DNA of 64,000 bases from CATOSP01 sp965197545 (lineage in GTDB: Bacteria > Chloroflexota > Dehalococcoidia > Lucifugimonadales > UBA3495). Positions 52,737 to 60,817 of this stretch are shown here, one piece after another. How positions within the stretch are numbered: position 1 is the first letter of the stretch; the number at the start of each line of letters is the position of its first letter. The stretch lies in assembly GCA_965197545.1 (NCBI GenBank), contig CBDANJ010000008.1, forward strand, positions 1,984,001 to 2,048,000. The letters run 5' to 3'. The notes under the pieces are model-generated. The model did no database searches. It had not been told where the DNA came from and was given only the letters and a program-made list of their open reading frames with translations. The translations under genes were made by a program, and so were the position numbers.

Positions 52737-54086
52737 TTGGCAGAGCTATACGAACTTACCGCCGCCGATGCTGCCCGGCGCATCAAAGAGGGAGAGATTA
52801 CTCCCCGAGATTTGGCAGAGGCGCTGCTTGACCGCATCGAGTTCCTGGAACCACGCCTCAAGGCCTGGGTCTATCTGGACCGTGAAGCCATTCTACGGGA
52901 CGCCGAGCACAAGACCCAGGAGTTGTCACTGGAGGACTCCGTCGGGCCGCTGCATGGAGTACCCGTGGCGCTGAAAGACATCTACTATACGGCGGGCATC
53001 CCAACCACCGCTTGCTCCCGCCTGTACGCCGGTTTCGTCCCGGAATACGACGCCACAACCGTGGCCCTTCTCAAGGACGCGGGAGCCATCGTCATGGGCA
53101 AAACTGTAACCACCGAGTTCGCCTGCATGGACCCGTCCCCAACCCTCAACCCTTGGAACCCCGCACACACTCCAGGCGGCTCCAGCAGCGGGTCCGCGGT
53201 GAGTGTGGCCTCCCGCATGTGTCCAGTGGCGCTGGGCTCTCAGACGGTGGGATCGGTCCTGCGTCCCGCCTCTTACAACGGCGTAGTGGGCTTCAAACCG
53301 TCTTTCGGCCGCGTGAGCCGCTATGGTGTCATCCCGGTGAGTTGGTCCCTCGACCACGTTGGTTGGATGGCCCGGTCAGTGGAGGACGCCGCGCTGCTTC
53401 TGCAGGTCATGGCCGGCCCCGACGCAAACGACCCTCTGGCCTCCCATCAACCCGTTCCCGACTACCTGGTAGGGATGGATTCCGCGTCCCCTCCCCGCAT
53501 CGGCTTGGTCCGCCAGTTCTTCTACGACCACGCTGGCGAGGAGGTCCGGCGCCATACCGACGCGGTTGTTGAGACGTTGAGGCAAGCGGGCGCACCGGTA
53601 GTGGAGGTTGCGTTGCCCGACAGCATCAACACGGCCATCGAAGACCAGCAAGTGGTGATGGCAGTGGAGGGCGCAGCCTTCCATCAAGAGATGTACCAAG
53701 CCAGGGGCACCGAATACCAACCGAAACTGCGAGAGATGCTGGGTCGAGGACTACTTACCAGCAGTTCCACCTATTCCCGGGCGCAGGAAAGCCGTCAGCA
53801 GTTCATTGTGGAAATGGCCCGTCTGGCGGAGTCGGTCGACGTGTTGCTGACCCCCTCGACGCCTACAGCGGCCCTGGCAGATCTCTCCAACACGGGAAAT
53901 ACCATGTTCCAGGGTCCCTGGACCTCCTGCGGGCTGCCCGCGATCACCATTCCCTCTGGCGTTGCGGAATCAGGGCTGCCAATGGGCATACAGATGGCCG
54001 CAGCACACTTTGGGGAGCAAAGGCTCCTGGGCGCGGCTCGGTGGTGCGAGAAGGTCCTAAACGTCGATCTGGCTCCGCCGGTGTAA
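52737..54086 (+). CDS. Amidase-signature enzyme with altered GGS motif
   Basis: 449 aa from TTG 52737, chosen because TAGGAGG lies 7 nt upstream. Ser-cisSer-Lys layout: Lys in HGVPVALKDIYYTAG, Ser in TPGGSSSGSAVS and the nucleophile Ser in LGSQTVGSVLRPASYNG, where the usual T-G-G-S reads T-V-G-S. The C-terminal domain ends SGLPMGIQMAAAHFGEQRLL. The paralogue at 56357-57715 has the standard motif. Hydrolyses an amide; substrate unknown. Upstream of the cyclase gene. Confidence 0.92.
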   Translation: MAELYELTAADAARRIKEGEITPRDLAEALLDRIEFLEPRLKAWVYLDREAILRDAEHKTQELSLEDSVGPLHGVPVALKDIYYTAGIPTTACSRLYAGFVPEYDATTVALLKDAGAIVMGKTVTTEFACMDPSPTLNPWNPAHTPGGSSSGSAVSVASRMCPVALGSQTVGSVLRPASYNGVVGFKPSFGRVSRYGVIPVSWSLDHVGWMARSVEDAALLLQVMAGPDANDPLASHQPVPDYLVGMDSASPPRIGLVRQFFYDHAGEEVRRHTDAVVETLRQAGAPVVEVALPDSINTAIEDQQVVMAVEGAAFHQEMYQARGTEYQPKLREMLGRGLLTSSSTYSRAQESRQQFIVEMARLAESVDVLLTPSTPTAALADLSNTGNTMFQGPWTSCGLPAITIPSGVAESGLPMGIQMAAAHFGEQRLLGAARWCEKVLNVDLAPPV

Positions 54087-54193
54087 TTGGCTAACCATCA
54101 ACGGCTGATAATTCACACGTGGAATCCCGAGATGAATCTGTTGCCAACAGGACTATTGACCAGGCAGGCGTAATTTAGAGGAGGAACATAAAG

Positions 54194-55141
54194 ATGCCAG
54201 GAACGATTCCAACCGAAGAGGAAGTCCTAAGCTACTTCGAGTCCCTATCCAACTGGGGACGATGGGGCGACGGAGAAACCAAGGGCGCTCTCAACCTCAT
54301 CACTCCAGAGAAAGTCAAAGCCGCGATAGCGACTGTGCAGGAAGGCACGCGGGTCTCTCTCGCGAGGACCGTCCGGTTCGAGGCAAGCATCGACTCGCCC
54401 AACCCGCCGGTGCATTTCATGGTTGAGAGCGGAGAGGGCTGGGCCTCCGGCGAGAAGGTCAGCGCCCGCCCCAACGCCGCCGCCACCGACTATTTCGGCA
54501 TGATATTCCACGGCACCACCATCACCCACATCGACAGCCTGGCCCATTTTTTCTGGGAGGGTAAGACTTTCAACGGCAACCCGGCCCACCTGGTTTCCAC
54601 GAGCCTGGGTGCTACAGTCGGTTCCGTTGAAGATGCCAAGGACGGGATCATTACTCGCGGAGTCCTGGTGGATGTGCCCATGGTGCGGGGCATCGACTGG
54701 GTAGAGCGCGGCGAAGGCGTCATGCCTGAGGACATATTGGCGGCGGAGGAACGCTGCGGTTTCAAGGTTGAGCCGGGCGACGTTCTGCTGGTCCGCACCG
54801 GTCAACTACACCGCCGCAACGTGGAGGGCCCTGTTGACAGGACAGCGGGTTCCACGGCCTGCCAAGCCGCTTGCCTGCCTCTATTCCACGAGCGGGACAT
54901 CGCCATGCTGGGCTCCGACACGGGCAACGACGTTGCTCCCCAGGAGTATCCCAAGCTGTCCAACCCCATCCACCAGGTTAGCATCGTGGCCATGGGAATC
55001 TGGATCCTGGACAACGCCAACCTGGAAGAGTTGGCGGTAGCCTGCCAGGAGCGCAACCGCTGGGTGTTCATGCTGTCGATTGGCCCCTTGGCCCTACACG
55101 CCACCACCGGCTCGCCCGTGAACCCGATAGCGATTTTCTAG
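54194..55141 (+). CDS. Cyclase-family protein (kynurenine-formamidase-like)
   Basis: 315 aa; GAGGAGG 9 nt upstream. Metal-binding motif HGTTITHIDSLAHFFWEG matches H-x-G/S-T-H-x-D-x-P/L-x-H of the cyclase superfamily; DVLLVRTGQ, LGSDTGNDV and the C-terminal ALHATTGSPVNPIAIF are family blocks. Members open cyclic amides or imides or hydrolyse formamides. It follows the amidase and could hydrolyse the same substrate class. Confidence 0.9.
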   Translation: MPGTIPTEEEVLSYFESLSNWGRWGDGETKGALNLITPEKVKAAIATVQEGTRVSLARTVRFEASIDSPNPPVHFMVESGEGWASGEKVSARPNAAATDYFGMIFHGTTITHIDSLAHFFWEGKTFNGNPAHLVSTSLGATVGSVEDAKDGIITRGVLVDVPMVRGIDWVERGEGVMPEDILAAEERCGFKVEPGDVLLVRTGQLHRRNVEGPVDRTAGSTACQAACLPLFHERDIAMLGSDTGNDVAPQEYPKLSNPIHQVSIVAMGIWILDNANLEELAVACQERNRWVFMLSIGPLALHATTGSPVNPIAIF

Positions 55142-55159
55142 GCCGCAAGAATCGAATCG

Positions 55160-55408
55160 GTGGGCGGGATTGATTTTCGCGTGAGGTTCTCCGATTATTA
55201 CATCAATCGCCGTTTGCCGATTCGAGGCATCACCCTGGAGCAGGCCATCGAGGCGGTCTATAATTCGGTGCGCACTCAGGCTCAAGATGACGGGCGGATC
55301 CGGCATTGGGGGTATGTGGATGCACTGCAACGATACGTCAGAGTGGTCGTTGCACCAGACGGTGAAACCATCATTACGGCCTTCATTGACTCGAACTTTA
55401 GGCCCTAA
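55160..55408 (+). CDS. DUF4258-like small protein
   Basis: 82 aa from GTG 55160. Pattern FSDYYINRRLPIRGITLEQA, GRIRHWGYVDALQRYVRVVV and TIITAFIDSNFRP matches DUF4258, a BrnT/RelE-like fold often encoded with DUF2283. The next gene is exactly that partner, 16 nt downstream. Possibly a toxin of a two-gene system; not proven. Confidence 0.78.
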   Translation: MGGIDFRVRFSDYYINRRLPIRGITLEQAIEAVYNSVRTQAQDDGRIRHWGYVDALQRYVRVVVAPDGETIITAFIDSNFRP

Positions 55409-55423
55409 AGAGGTCTTCGTATT

Positions 55424-55648
55424 ATGGAAGTGACTTACGATGCTGACGTGGACATCCTGTCCATTGTCTTGGACGTCAGACAGGCGAAGGAATCCAAGGA
55501 GATTTTGCCCGGCGTCGTAGCGGACTTTGACCAGAACGATCGGGTGATAGCCCTGGAAATCTTTGACGCCAAAGAGATAGCCGACCTTTCCCAGGTGAAG
55601 GTGGCGGTGTCACCGGGATACGACCGAATCATTCCGGTCTCGTCTTAG
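55424..55648 (+). CDS. DUF2283-family small protein
   Basis: 74 aa; AAAGAGG upstream of ATG. EVTYDADVDILSIVL, KEILPGVVADFDQNDRVIAL and EIFDAKE are the DUF2283 pattern. It pairs with the DUF4258-like gene just before it. Its last 39 nt overlap the end of a minus-strand frame (55610-56026). Confidence 0.87.
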   Translation: MEVTYDADVDILSIVLDVRQAKESKEILPGVVADFDQNDRVIALEIFDAKEIADLSQVKVAVSPGYDRIIPVSS

Positions 55649-56026
55649 GTAACTCCAGTTCGGGGAACCCCCCGCGCGATGGGCTTCGCATAATCCGTAA
55701 AACTCTCCCACCGTCATCCCGAAAGCGGCTTGGAATGACTCTTGCCATGTGGTTCCTGGCTGCAACAAGCTATGGAAGTCCAGCAGCGCACTCCGCCCCG
55801 CGTGCGCCGACAACAGTTCCGCGGCTATCAAGGATATCTTGGATTCATTCCCTCGTACACCTTGAAATCCAGTGTAGGTCTCCATGTCGGAAAGCTGCCC
55901 TTCGACGTATTTGGCGTGCCTGACGAACCCCCAGGGTTCGATTGAAGCCCTTTCGTCTTTGTAAGACCCTACGCCGGCGTGGGACAAGGCCTGGAAGTTG
56001 AGAAAATCAGCGCTTCCTTCTGACAA
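55610..56026 (-). pseudogene. C-terminal fragment of a peptidase-like protein
   Basis: 138 codons with an upstream in-frame stop. LIAAELLSAHAGRSALLDFH, LLQPGTTWQESFQAAFGMTV and EFYGLCEAHRAGG look like the end of a gluzincin or M1-like membrane-anchored peptidase family common in Chloroflexota. The HExxH part is absent. I cannot exclude a short real gene. Confidence 0.45.
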
Positions 56027-56057
56027 TCAACGCGGCCCACCCTTGGGGACCTGACCG

Positions 56058-56093
56058 GAAGCCCCGCCCACGTTCGAAGCCCCGCCCACGTTC
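56058..56093. repeat. Two tandem 18-bp repeats
   Basis: GAAGCCCCGCCCACGTTC occurs twice head to tail, in the stretch between the peptidase fragment and the small MITE. Confidence 0.85.
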
Positions 56094-56195
56094 AATGATG
56101 ACAACGCGTATTGGTACGTATGGATCGACTCCCCCACACTAGCCCTGATTTTGCCTGCGCGGCACGGTCCGCATACCACGGGACCGATGTGTTTA

Positions 56196-56305
56196 GCAAC
56201 TATCTCAAAACGAGGCTTCCCCAATATCTCCCCCTTTCGCGAAAGGGGGATTAAGGGGGATTGCCCCTCTGCCCAAGCCTGTTCGTTCAGTTCTGAGATA
56301 GTTTC
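56196..56305. mobile_element. Small MITE (110 bp)
   Basis: Ends GCAACTATCTCAAAA (56196-56210) and 56291-56305 (complement GAAACTATCTCAGAA) match at 13 of 15 positions. TTA flanks both sides (56193-56195, 56306-56308), as expected from an IS5-like 3-bp duplication. It contains CCCCCTTTCGCGAAAGGGGG followed by ATTAAGGGGGATT, the palindrome also found inside the 34.5-kb MITE. Confidence 0.65.
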
Positions 56306-56356
56306 TTAAAGGGTCTCAGACCGGCGTGATGTCCCGGCTAAGACACACGCTCCCAG

Positions 56357-57715
56357 CTAGGAATAAGCAGGGGGAGACAGCTTCACGCCCAATGCGCGTT
56401 CGCACCAACGGGCTACTCCCAGTAACCGGCCTTCCTGGAGCGGTGGAGCGCCGAATTGCACCGCGACCGGCAGGCCGGACTCACTGATCCCCGACGGCAG
56501 GACCACGGTGGGCAGTCCTGCGGATGTCCAGGGCACCTGAAACGCCGGGTCTCCGGTGTTGCTCAAGTCCTCGGGGGCCGGAGCGGGTGTGGCCGGTGTC
56601 ATCACCACGTCGAGACCGGTGAGCATGGCAATCATGTCCCGCCTGAACTGACGGCGCAGTCTCTGCGCTTGCAGGTAGTGCACTCCGGGAATAAGCATTC
56701 CCATCTCTATACTGGAACGAATTCTCGGCCCGTAGTCATCGGCGCGGTCACGGAAATTTTCCTCGTGAAACGCGGCGCATTCCACATTACTGACCGTCCT
56801 CTGGCAACTATGGGCAGTGTCGAAACTGTCCGGGAGTCCTACGTCCACGACGACGGCCCCGGCGTTCGCCAACTGCTGGGCCACCGCCTCGGTATGCGCC
56901 CAAACCTCCGGTGTCGAACGTTCCTGGAAGAAACCCCGCAACAGGCCAATGCGAGGCGGCCTGTCCGCCAGGTTCATCACCTCCCGGTAATCGGGAACCG
57001 GCGCGTCAACCGACCCTGGGTCGCGTGGGTCGTAACCCGCCATAACCTGGAGCATCACCGCGGCGTCTTCAATGCTGCGGACCAGAATACCCACTGTGTC
57101 CAAAGACCAGCTCACCGGCACTACCCCGTAGCGGCTCAAGCGGCCGTAGGTCGGTTTTAGTCCTACGATACCGTTGTAAGCCGCCGGACGGCAGGTAGAA
57201 CCGCCAGTCTGCGATCCCAGGGCAGCGGCGCACATCTGGGTTGCCACCGCGACCGATGACCCGCTGCTGGAGCCTCCCGGAGTGTGAGTGGGATTCCACG
57301 GGTTGATGGACGGAGAGGGGTCTCCGCTGGCGAATTCGGTGGTCACAGCCTTGCCCAGGACCACCCCTCCCGCGTCCTTGATCTTCGTGACGACTGTTGC
57401 GTCGAATTCCGGCACGAAGTCCGCGTATACCTTGGATCCGGCCGCGGTCTTCATCCCGGCGGTGTAGAAAATGTCCTTCAGACCCACCGGCACACCATGG
57501 ATCGGTCCCCTTGGGCCGGATTGCGCTAGTTCCTCTTCCCGCTGCCGCGCCGCGCCCAGCACCTCTTCCCGGTCGATGGTGGCCCATGCTTGCAGGCCGC
57601 CGTCGATGGAGTCGATCCGCTCCAATAACGATTGGGCTAGGTCGGAGGGGGATAGTTCGCCCTGCCGTATAGCTTCGGCTGCTTCAGCTACTCCGAGTTG
57701 GAAGGCGTCTGACAT
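56357..57715 (-). CDS. Amidase-signature enzyme (AtzE-like)
   Basis: 452 aa. Standard triad: Lys in HGVPVGLKDIFYTAG, Ser in TPGGSSSGSSVAVA and nucleophile Ser in LGSQTGGSTCRPAAYNG. Paralogue of the amidase at 52737-54086, about 45-50% identical by eye. Preceded on the same strand by a 59-aa gene resembling the small AtzG subunit, so it probably works as an AtzEG-like complex on a carbamoyl or amide substrate. Confidence 0.93.
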   Translation of the reverse strand: MSDAFQLGVAEAAEAIRQGELSPSDLAQSLLERIDSIDGGLQAWATIDREEVLGAARQREEELAQSGPRGPIHGVPVGLKDIFYTAGMKTAAGSKVYADFVPEFDATVVTKIKDAGGVVLGKAVTTEFASGDPSPSINPWNPTHTPGGSSSGSSVAVATQMCAAALGSQTGGSTCRPAAYNGIVGLKPTYGRLSRYGVVPVSWSLDTVGILVRSIEDAAVMLQVMAGYDPRDPGSVDAPVPDYREVMNLADRPPRIGLLRGFFQERSTPEVWAHTEAVAQQLANAGAVVVDVGLPDSFDTAHSCQRTVSNVECAAFHEENFRDRADDYGPRIRSSIEMGMLIPGVHYLQAQRLRRQFRRDMIAMLTGLDVVMTPATPAPAPEDLSNTGDPAFQVPWTSAGLPTVVLPSGISESGLPVAVQFGAPPLQEGRLLGVARWCERALGVKLSPPAYS

Positions 57716-57764
57716 TTGCGCTCCCTTTCGCGGGTTGATTGGCGGGAAATACCACCTATTTCAG

Positions 57765-57944
57765 CTACTGGTAGAAACCTGGCTCGACGTCCCGCTCCGG
57801 TAGTGGCGCCGAAATTTCGGCAAGCTGCCGGGCCGTCTGCTCCAGCGCGGCGGTGATGAGTGCGGCCCGCTCTTTTCCCAATACGGCCTCCGCGCGAACC
57901 GTAAGATCGTGGAGCAGTTCTTCCCGGGTCCTTCGCACAGTCAT
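57765..57944 (-). CDS. AtzG/GatC-like small amidase partner
   Basis: 59 aa from the ATG at 57944 (GAGG 8 nt upstream; ATG 57953 also possible). Helices RREELLHDLTVRAEAVL-like and ALITAALEQTARQLAEI, then PLPERDVEPGFYQ, match the small helical subunits (DUF4089/AtzG) that wrap around amidases. The amidase gene starts 49 nt downstream on the same strand. Family assignment is by pattern only. Confidence 0.6.
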   Translation of the reverse strand: MTVRRTREELLHDLTVRAEAVLGKERAALITAALEQTARQLAEISAPLPERDVEPGFYQ

Positions 57945-58078
57945 TTTCGTCATCCTCGCGAGCCTTGGGTCGGGGCGGAAACAGGTCAGCCGAATTGTAG
58001 TTTACCCCTCGGAGCGGGTCAAACGCCCCGACTCCACCGGCCACCGATTCTCAGGGCCTTTTCATTTTCAGAAAGGTG

Positions 58079-58200
58079 TCCCTTCTCCCCCTGGGAGAGG
58101 GTTAGGGTGAGGGCGTTCCCCCGTAAACTGACTTGCCGCAGCTACTACCATTGCTGGGAGAGTTGTCCCTAACCTCAGCCCTCTCCCCACGGGAGGAGGA
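58079..58200. repeat. Dispersed GC-rich hairpin repeat, two inverted copies
   Basis: CCCTTCTCCCCCTGGGAGAG with AGGGTGAGGG, and about 75 nt later the inverse (CCTAACCTCAGCCCTCTCCC). Related to the block at 20096. Lies in the 350-bp gap before the SMP-30 gene. Confidence 0.6.
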
Positions 58201-58302
58201 CAATGAAAAGGCCCTGCTCAGAGTTCCAACCTTGATGTACACTCTCGGTTCAAGACTGTTATAATCCGCCCAACCAGCCGCGTCCACCCTTCGGAGGCTG
58301 AC

Positions 58303-59199
58303 ATGCCCGACGATCTTTCCAGCGTATTGGATTCCGGGGAGCATACCCTTCTAGCATCCGGACAGGGCCGGACGGAGGGCCCACTTTGGCATACTGGCGG
58401 CTTTTTGACCTTCGTGGACCTGGAAGGCAGCCGGCTGCTCCGGTGGGATACCGATGGGTCCTTGAGTGTTGCCCGCGAGGATACCGGGGAAGGCAACGGC
58501 TGTACTCTGGACCGTCAGGGCCGCCTTCTGATGTGCGAGGCGCAGCGAAAACGGGTGACCCGCCAGGAAACCGACGGTAGCATCACGAGCATCGCCGACT
58601 CCTTCGATGGGAAGCCGTTGAACAGGCCCAACGACGTAATCTGCCGCTCGGACGGCACCATATTTTTCACCGACCCCGACGGCAGGACCCCTCCGGAGGA
58701 GCGGTTAATTGGCTTCGGTGGCGTGTTCAGGATCAGTCCCGACGGTCAGCTTCACCTGGGCACAGACGGTTGCGAATACCCGAATGGATTGGCGCTCTCG
58801 CCCGATGAGTCGGTACTTTACGTCGCCATCAGCCGTCTCGACGAGCGGTGTTTTGGCGAAGAAGAGCGGGGAGAGGTCTGCACCCACCGTATGATAAGGG
58901 CTTTCGACGTGGCCGCGGACGGCTCGTTAAGCAACAACCGGGTCTTTTGCGAGATGTTTTCCGCAGAGCCGGGCGTCCCTGACGGGATGAAAGTCGACTC
59001 CCAAGGCCGGGTCTTCTGCACCGGCTCTGGAGGCGTCTGGGTGATCGACCCCTCCGGCGAACCCGTGGGTATCATTCGCGGCCCCGAAGTACCCCGCAAC
59101 GTGGCCTTCGGCGGGCCGGACCTGTGTACACTGTTCACTACGCCCGGAGATTCATTGTACAGCGTGCGGGTGAAGGTTCCGGGCATTAGCGTAGTCTGA
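58303..59199 (+). CDS. SMP-30/gluconolactonase-family protein
   Basis: 298 aa. Six-bladed propeller with metal ligands placed as in SMP-30: Glu in GRTEGPLWH, Asn in NRPNDVICRSDG and Asp in VPDGMKVDSQG, plus YPNGLALSPDE. These are calcium- or zinc-dependent lactonases. No signal peptide, so cytoplasmic. The NHL-repeat gene follows 69 nt downstream. Confidence 0.92.
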   Translation: MPDDLSSVLDSGEHTLLASGQGRTEGPLWHTGGFLTFVDLEGSRLLRWDTDGSLSVAREDTGEGNGCTLDRQGRLLMCEAQRKRVTRQETDGSITSIADSFDGKPLNRPNDVICRSDGTIFFTDPDGRTPPEERLIGFGGVFRISPDGQLHLGTDGCEYPNGLALSPDESVLYVAISRLDERCFGEEERGEVCTHRMIRAFDVAADGSLSNNRVFCEMFSAEPGVPDGMKVDSQGRVFCTGSGGVWVIDPSGEPVGIIRGPEVPRNVAFGGPDLCTLFTTPGDSLYSVRVKVPGISVV

Positions 59200-59268
59200 A
59201 ACTAGCCCTGAAGGCGGCAATATAGAGTGCCTTTCGCGATATACTTAAACCGAAGTGAGGTGTATGCC

Positions 59269-60186
59269 ATGACCACGACACAGACGGTAGGCAGCGGTCA
59301 GTATACCTATGATGTGGACTTCCATTGGGCCAAGGTCCCCGAGGGCTGGAATATGCCCGCGGCGGCCGTGTATGGTGACTCCAAGGACCGGGTCTATTGC
59401 TTCAATCGTGACCCCGGACACCCGGTTATGATCTTCGACCGGGAAGGCAATTTCCTCTCCGCCTGGGGCGAGGGCCTGTTCTTGTTCCCTCACGCCATCA
59501 TCCTGGACAAGGAAGATAACGTGTGGCTGGTGGAGCGCAACGACTGCCAGATCATGAAGTTCACATCCGATGGCCAGCTCCTGATGACCATCGGCCTGAA
59601 GGGTTTCCGCTCCGACACGGGAGCGGACAACTCCGACTTTAGCTCCAATGGGTGGAGAGACGTTACCCACGGCGGCGACCCCTTCAACCTCCCCGCGGGT
59701 ATCGCCATCAACGACGAGGGTGAGATCTTCATAGCCGACGGCTATGCCAACGCCCGGGTCCATAAGTTTGAAGCCAACGGCAGGTATGTCGAGTCCTGGG
59801 GAGGCCCCGGAAACGGTCCCGGAGAGTTCAACTTGCCCCACGGAGCGTGGATCGACCGGCAGGGCCGCCTTTTGATCGCGGACCGGGAGAACGACCGCGT
59901 TCAGGTGTTCAGCCAGTCCGGTGAATACATCTCGACCTGGCCGTCCAAACTGATCGGCCCCGCCGTGATGTACATCGACGAAGACGACATCGCTTACGTC
60001 GCGGAGCACAATGGTGGTTTGGTCAGCGTTTTGTCCAGCGATGGCGAAATTCTCTCCCAGTGGGGCTCCGAGGTGCACAGGTCATGTCATGGCATCTGGG
60101 CCGACTCCCATAAGGACCTTTACGTTGTGGAGCCGTACCCCGGGAGCACCGGACGCACAGTAGTCAAGTTTACTCGTAGGTCATAG
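59269..60186 (+). CDS. NHL-repeat six-bladed propeller protein
   Basis: 305 aa from ATG 59269 (GAGG 9 nt upstream). NHL-type repeats: GHPVMIFDREGNFLSAWG, FPHAIILDKEDNVWLVERN, LPAGIAINDEGEIFIADGY, LPHGAWIDRQGRLLIADREN and GIWADSHKDLYVVEP. Similar proteins are often annotated as peptidyl-hydroxyglycine amidating lyase-like, but that activity cannot be asserted. No signal peptide. Probably co-expressed with the SMP-30 gene. Confidence 0.88.
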   Translation: MTTTQTVGSGQYTYDVDFHWAKVPEGWNMPAAAVYGDSKDRVYCFNRDPGHPVMIFDREGNFLSAWGEGLFLFPHAIILDKEDNVWLVERNDCQIMKFTSDGQLLMTIGLKGFRSDTGADNSDFSSNGWRDVTHGGDPFNLPAGIAINDEGEIFIADGYANARVHKFEANGRYVESWGGPGNGPGEFNLPHGAWIDRQGRLLIADRENDRVQVFSQSGEYISTWPSKLIGPAVMYIDEDDIAYVAEHNGGLVSVLSSDGEILSQWGSEVHRSCHGIWADSHKDLYVVEPYPGSTGRTVVKFTRRS

Positions 60187-60247
60187 TTATTGATTGGGGC
60201 CTGGGCTCTTTGCTATATTGGAAACCTGTTCAAACAACCGCAACCGT

Positions 60248-60323
60248 GGGGCTGTAGCTCATCTGGGAGAGCGCTTCAATGGCATTGAAGAGGTACGGGG
60301 TTCGAGTCCCCGCAGCTCCACCA
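60248..60323 (+). tRNA. tRNA-Ala (anticodon GGC), CCA encoded
   Basis: GGGGCTG acceptor pairs with CAGCTCC (one G-U), D-arm GCTC/GAGC, anticodon stem CTTCA/TGAAG around ATGGCAT, T-arm CGGGGTTCGAGTCCCCG. Discriminator A at 60320, then CCA 60321-60323. The acceptor starts with GGGGCTG and lacks the G3-U70 check in visible form only at position 3 (G3-U70 is present), consistent with alanine. Confidence 0.96.
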
Positions 60324-60399
60324 ATCCAAGCCTGGACCGGTCCGATTCGGGGAGAGTGAAGGGGCGGGTCTGGGGGGTGTGGTATGGGAGGTAGGACCG

Positions 60400-60738
60400 A
60401 TGGCAATTGAGTCCGAGCGAGAAGGCGGCACTTTAATAGCAAGGGCCGAACACCGGGTGGATGGGGCGAACGCAAGGGCGTTCCAGGACGAGCTCGAATC
60501 AGTCATTTCGGATGATGACAGGGAGGTAGTCCTGGACCTGCACAAGCTGTTCTACATCAGCAGCGCCGGTCTTCGAGTGATTCTACTGACAGCGAAAGCC
60601 ATGAAGCGGCAGGAAACGAAGTTCGCAGTGTGTTGCCTCTCAGACCCCGTCCGAGAGGTGTTCCAGATCAGCGGTTTCGATAAGATCATACCCGTCCATC
60701 CCACTTTGCCCGAAGCGATGGACGCCCTGAAACGGTAG
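60400..60738 (+). CDS. STAS-domain anti-sigma factor antagonist
   Basis: 112 aa from ATG 60400; GGGAGG 8 nt upstream. STAS fold: DGANARAFQDELESVI, REVVLDLHKLFYISSAGLRV (phosphorylatable Ser in SSAG) and VREVFQISGFDKIIPV. The partner of RsbW-like kinases; its dephosphorylated form releases the bound regulator. It heads the partner-switching operon. Confidence 0.93.
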   Translation: MAIESEREGGTLIARAEHRVDGANARAFQDELESVISDDDREVVLDLHKLFYISSAGLRVILLTAKAMKRQETKFAVCCLSDPVREVFQISGFDKIIPVHPTLPEAMDALKR

Positions 60739-60817
60739 GTATCTGACCAATTCCTATGCTCCCGAGCCGGACCGTGCTACCGTACCGACAATGGATTAAT
60801 TGGTAGGTGGTGGAGGA

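Noticed and set aside
56027..56224. 65-aa minus-strand frame upstream of the peptidase fragment
   Set aside because: Its end is made of tandem-repeat sequence and there is no recognisable motif or start context.
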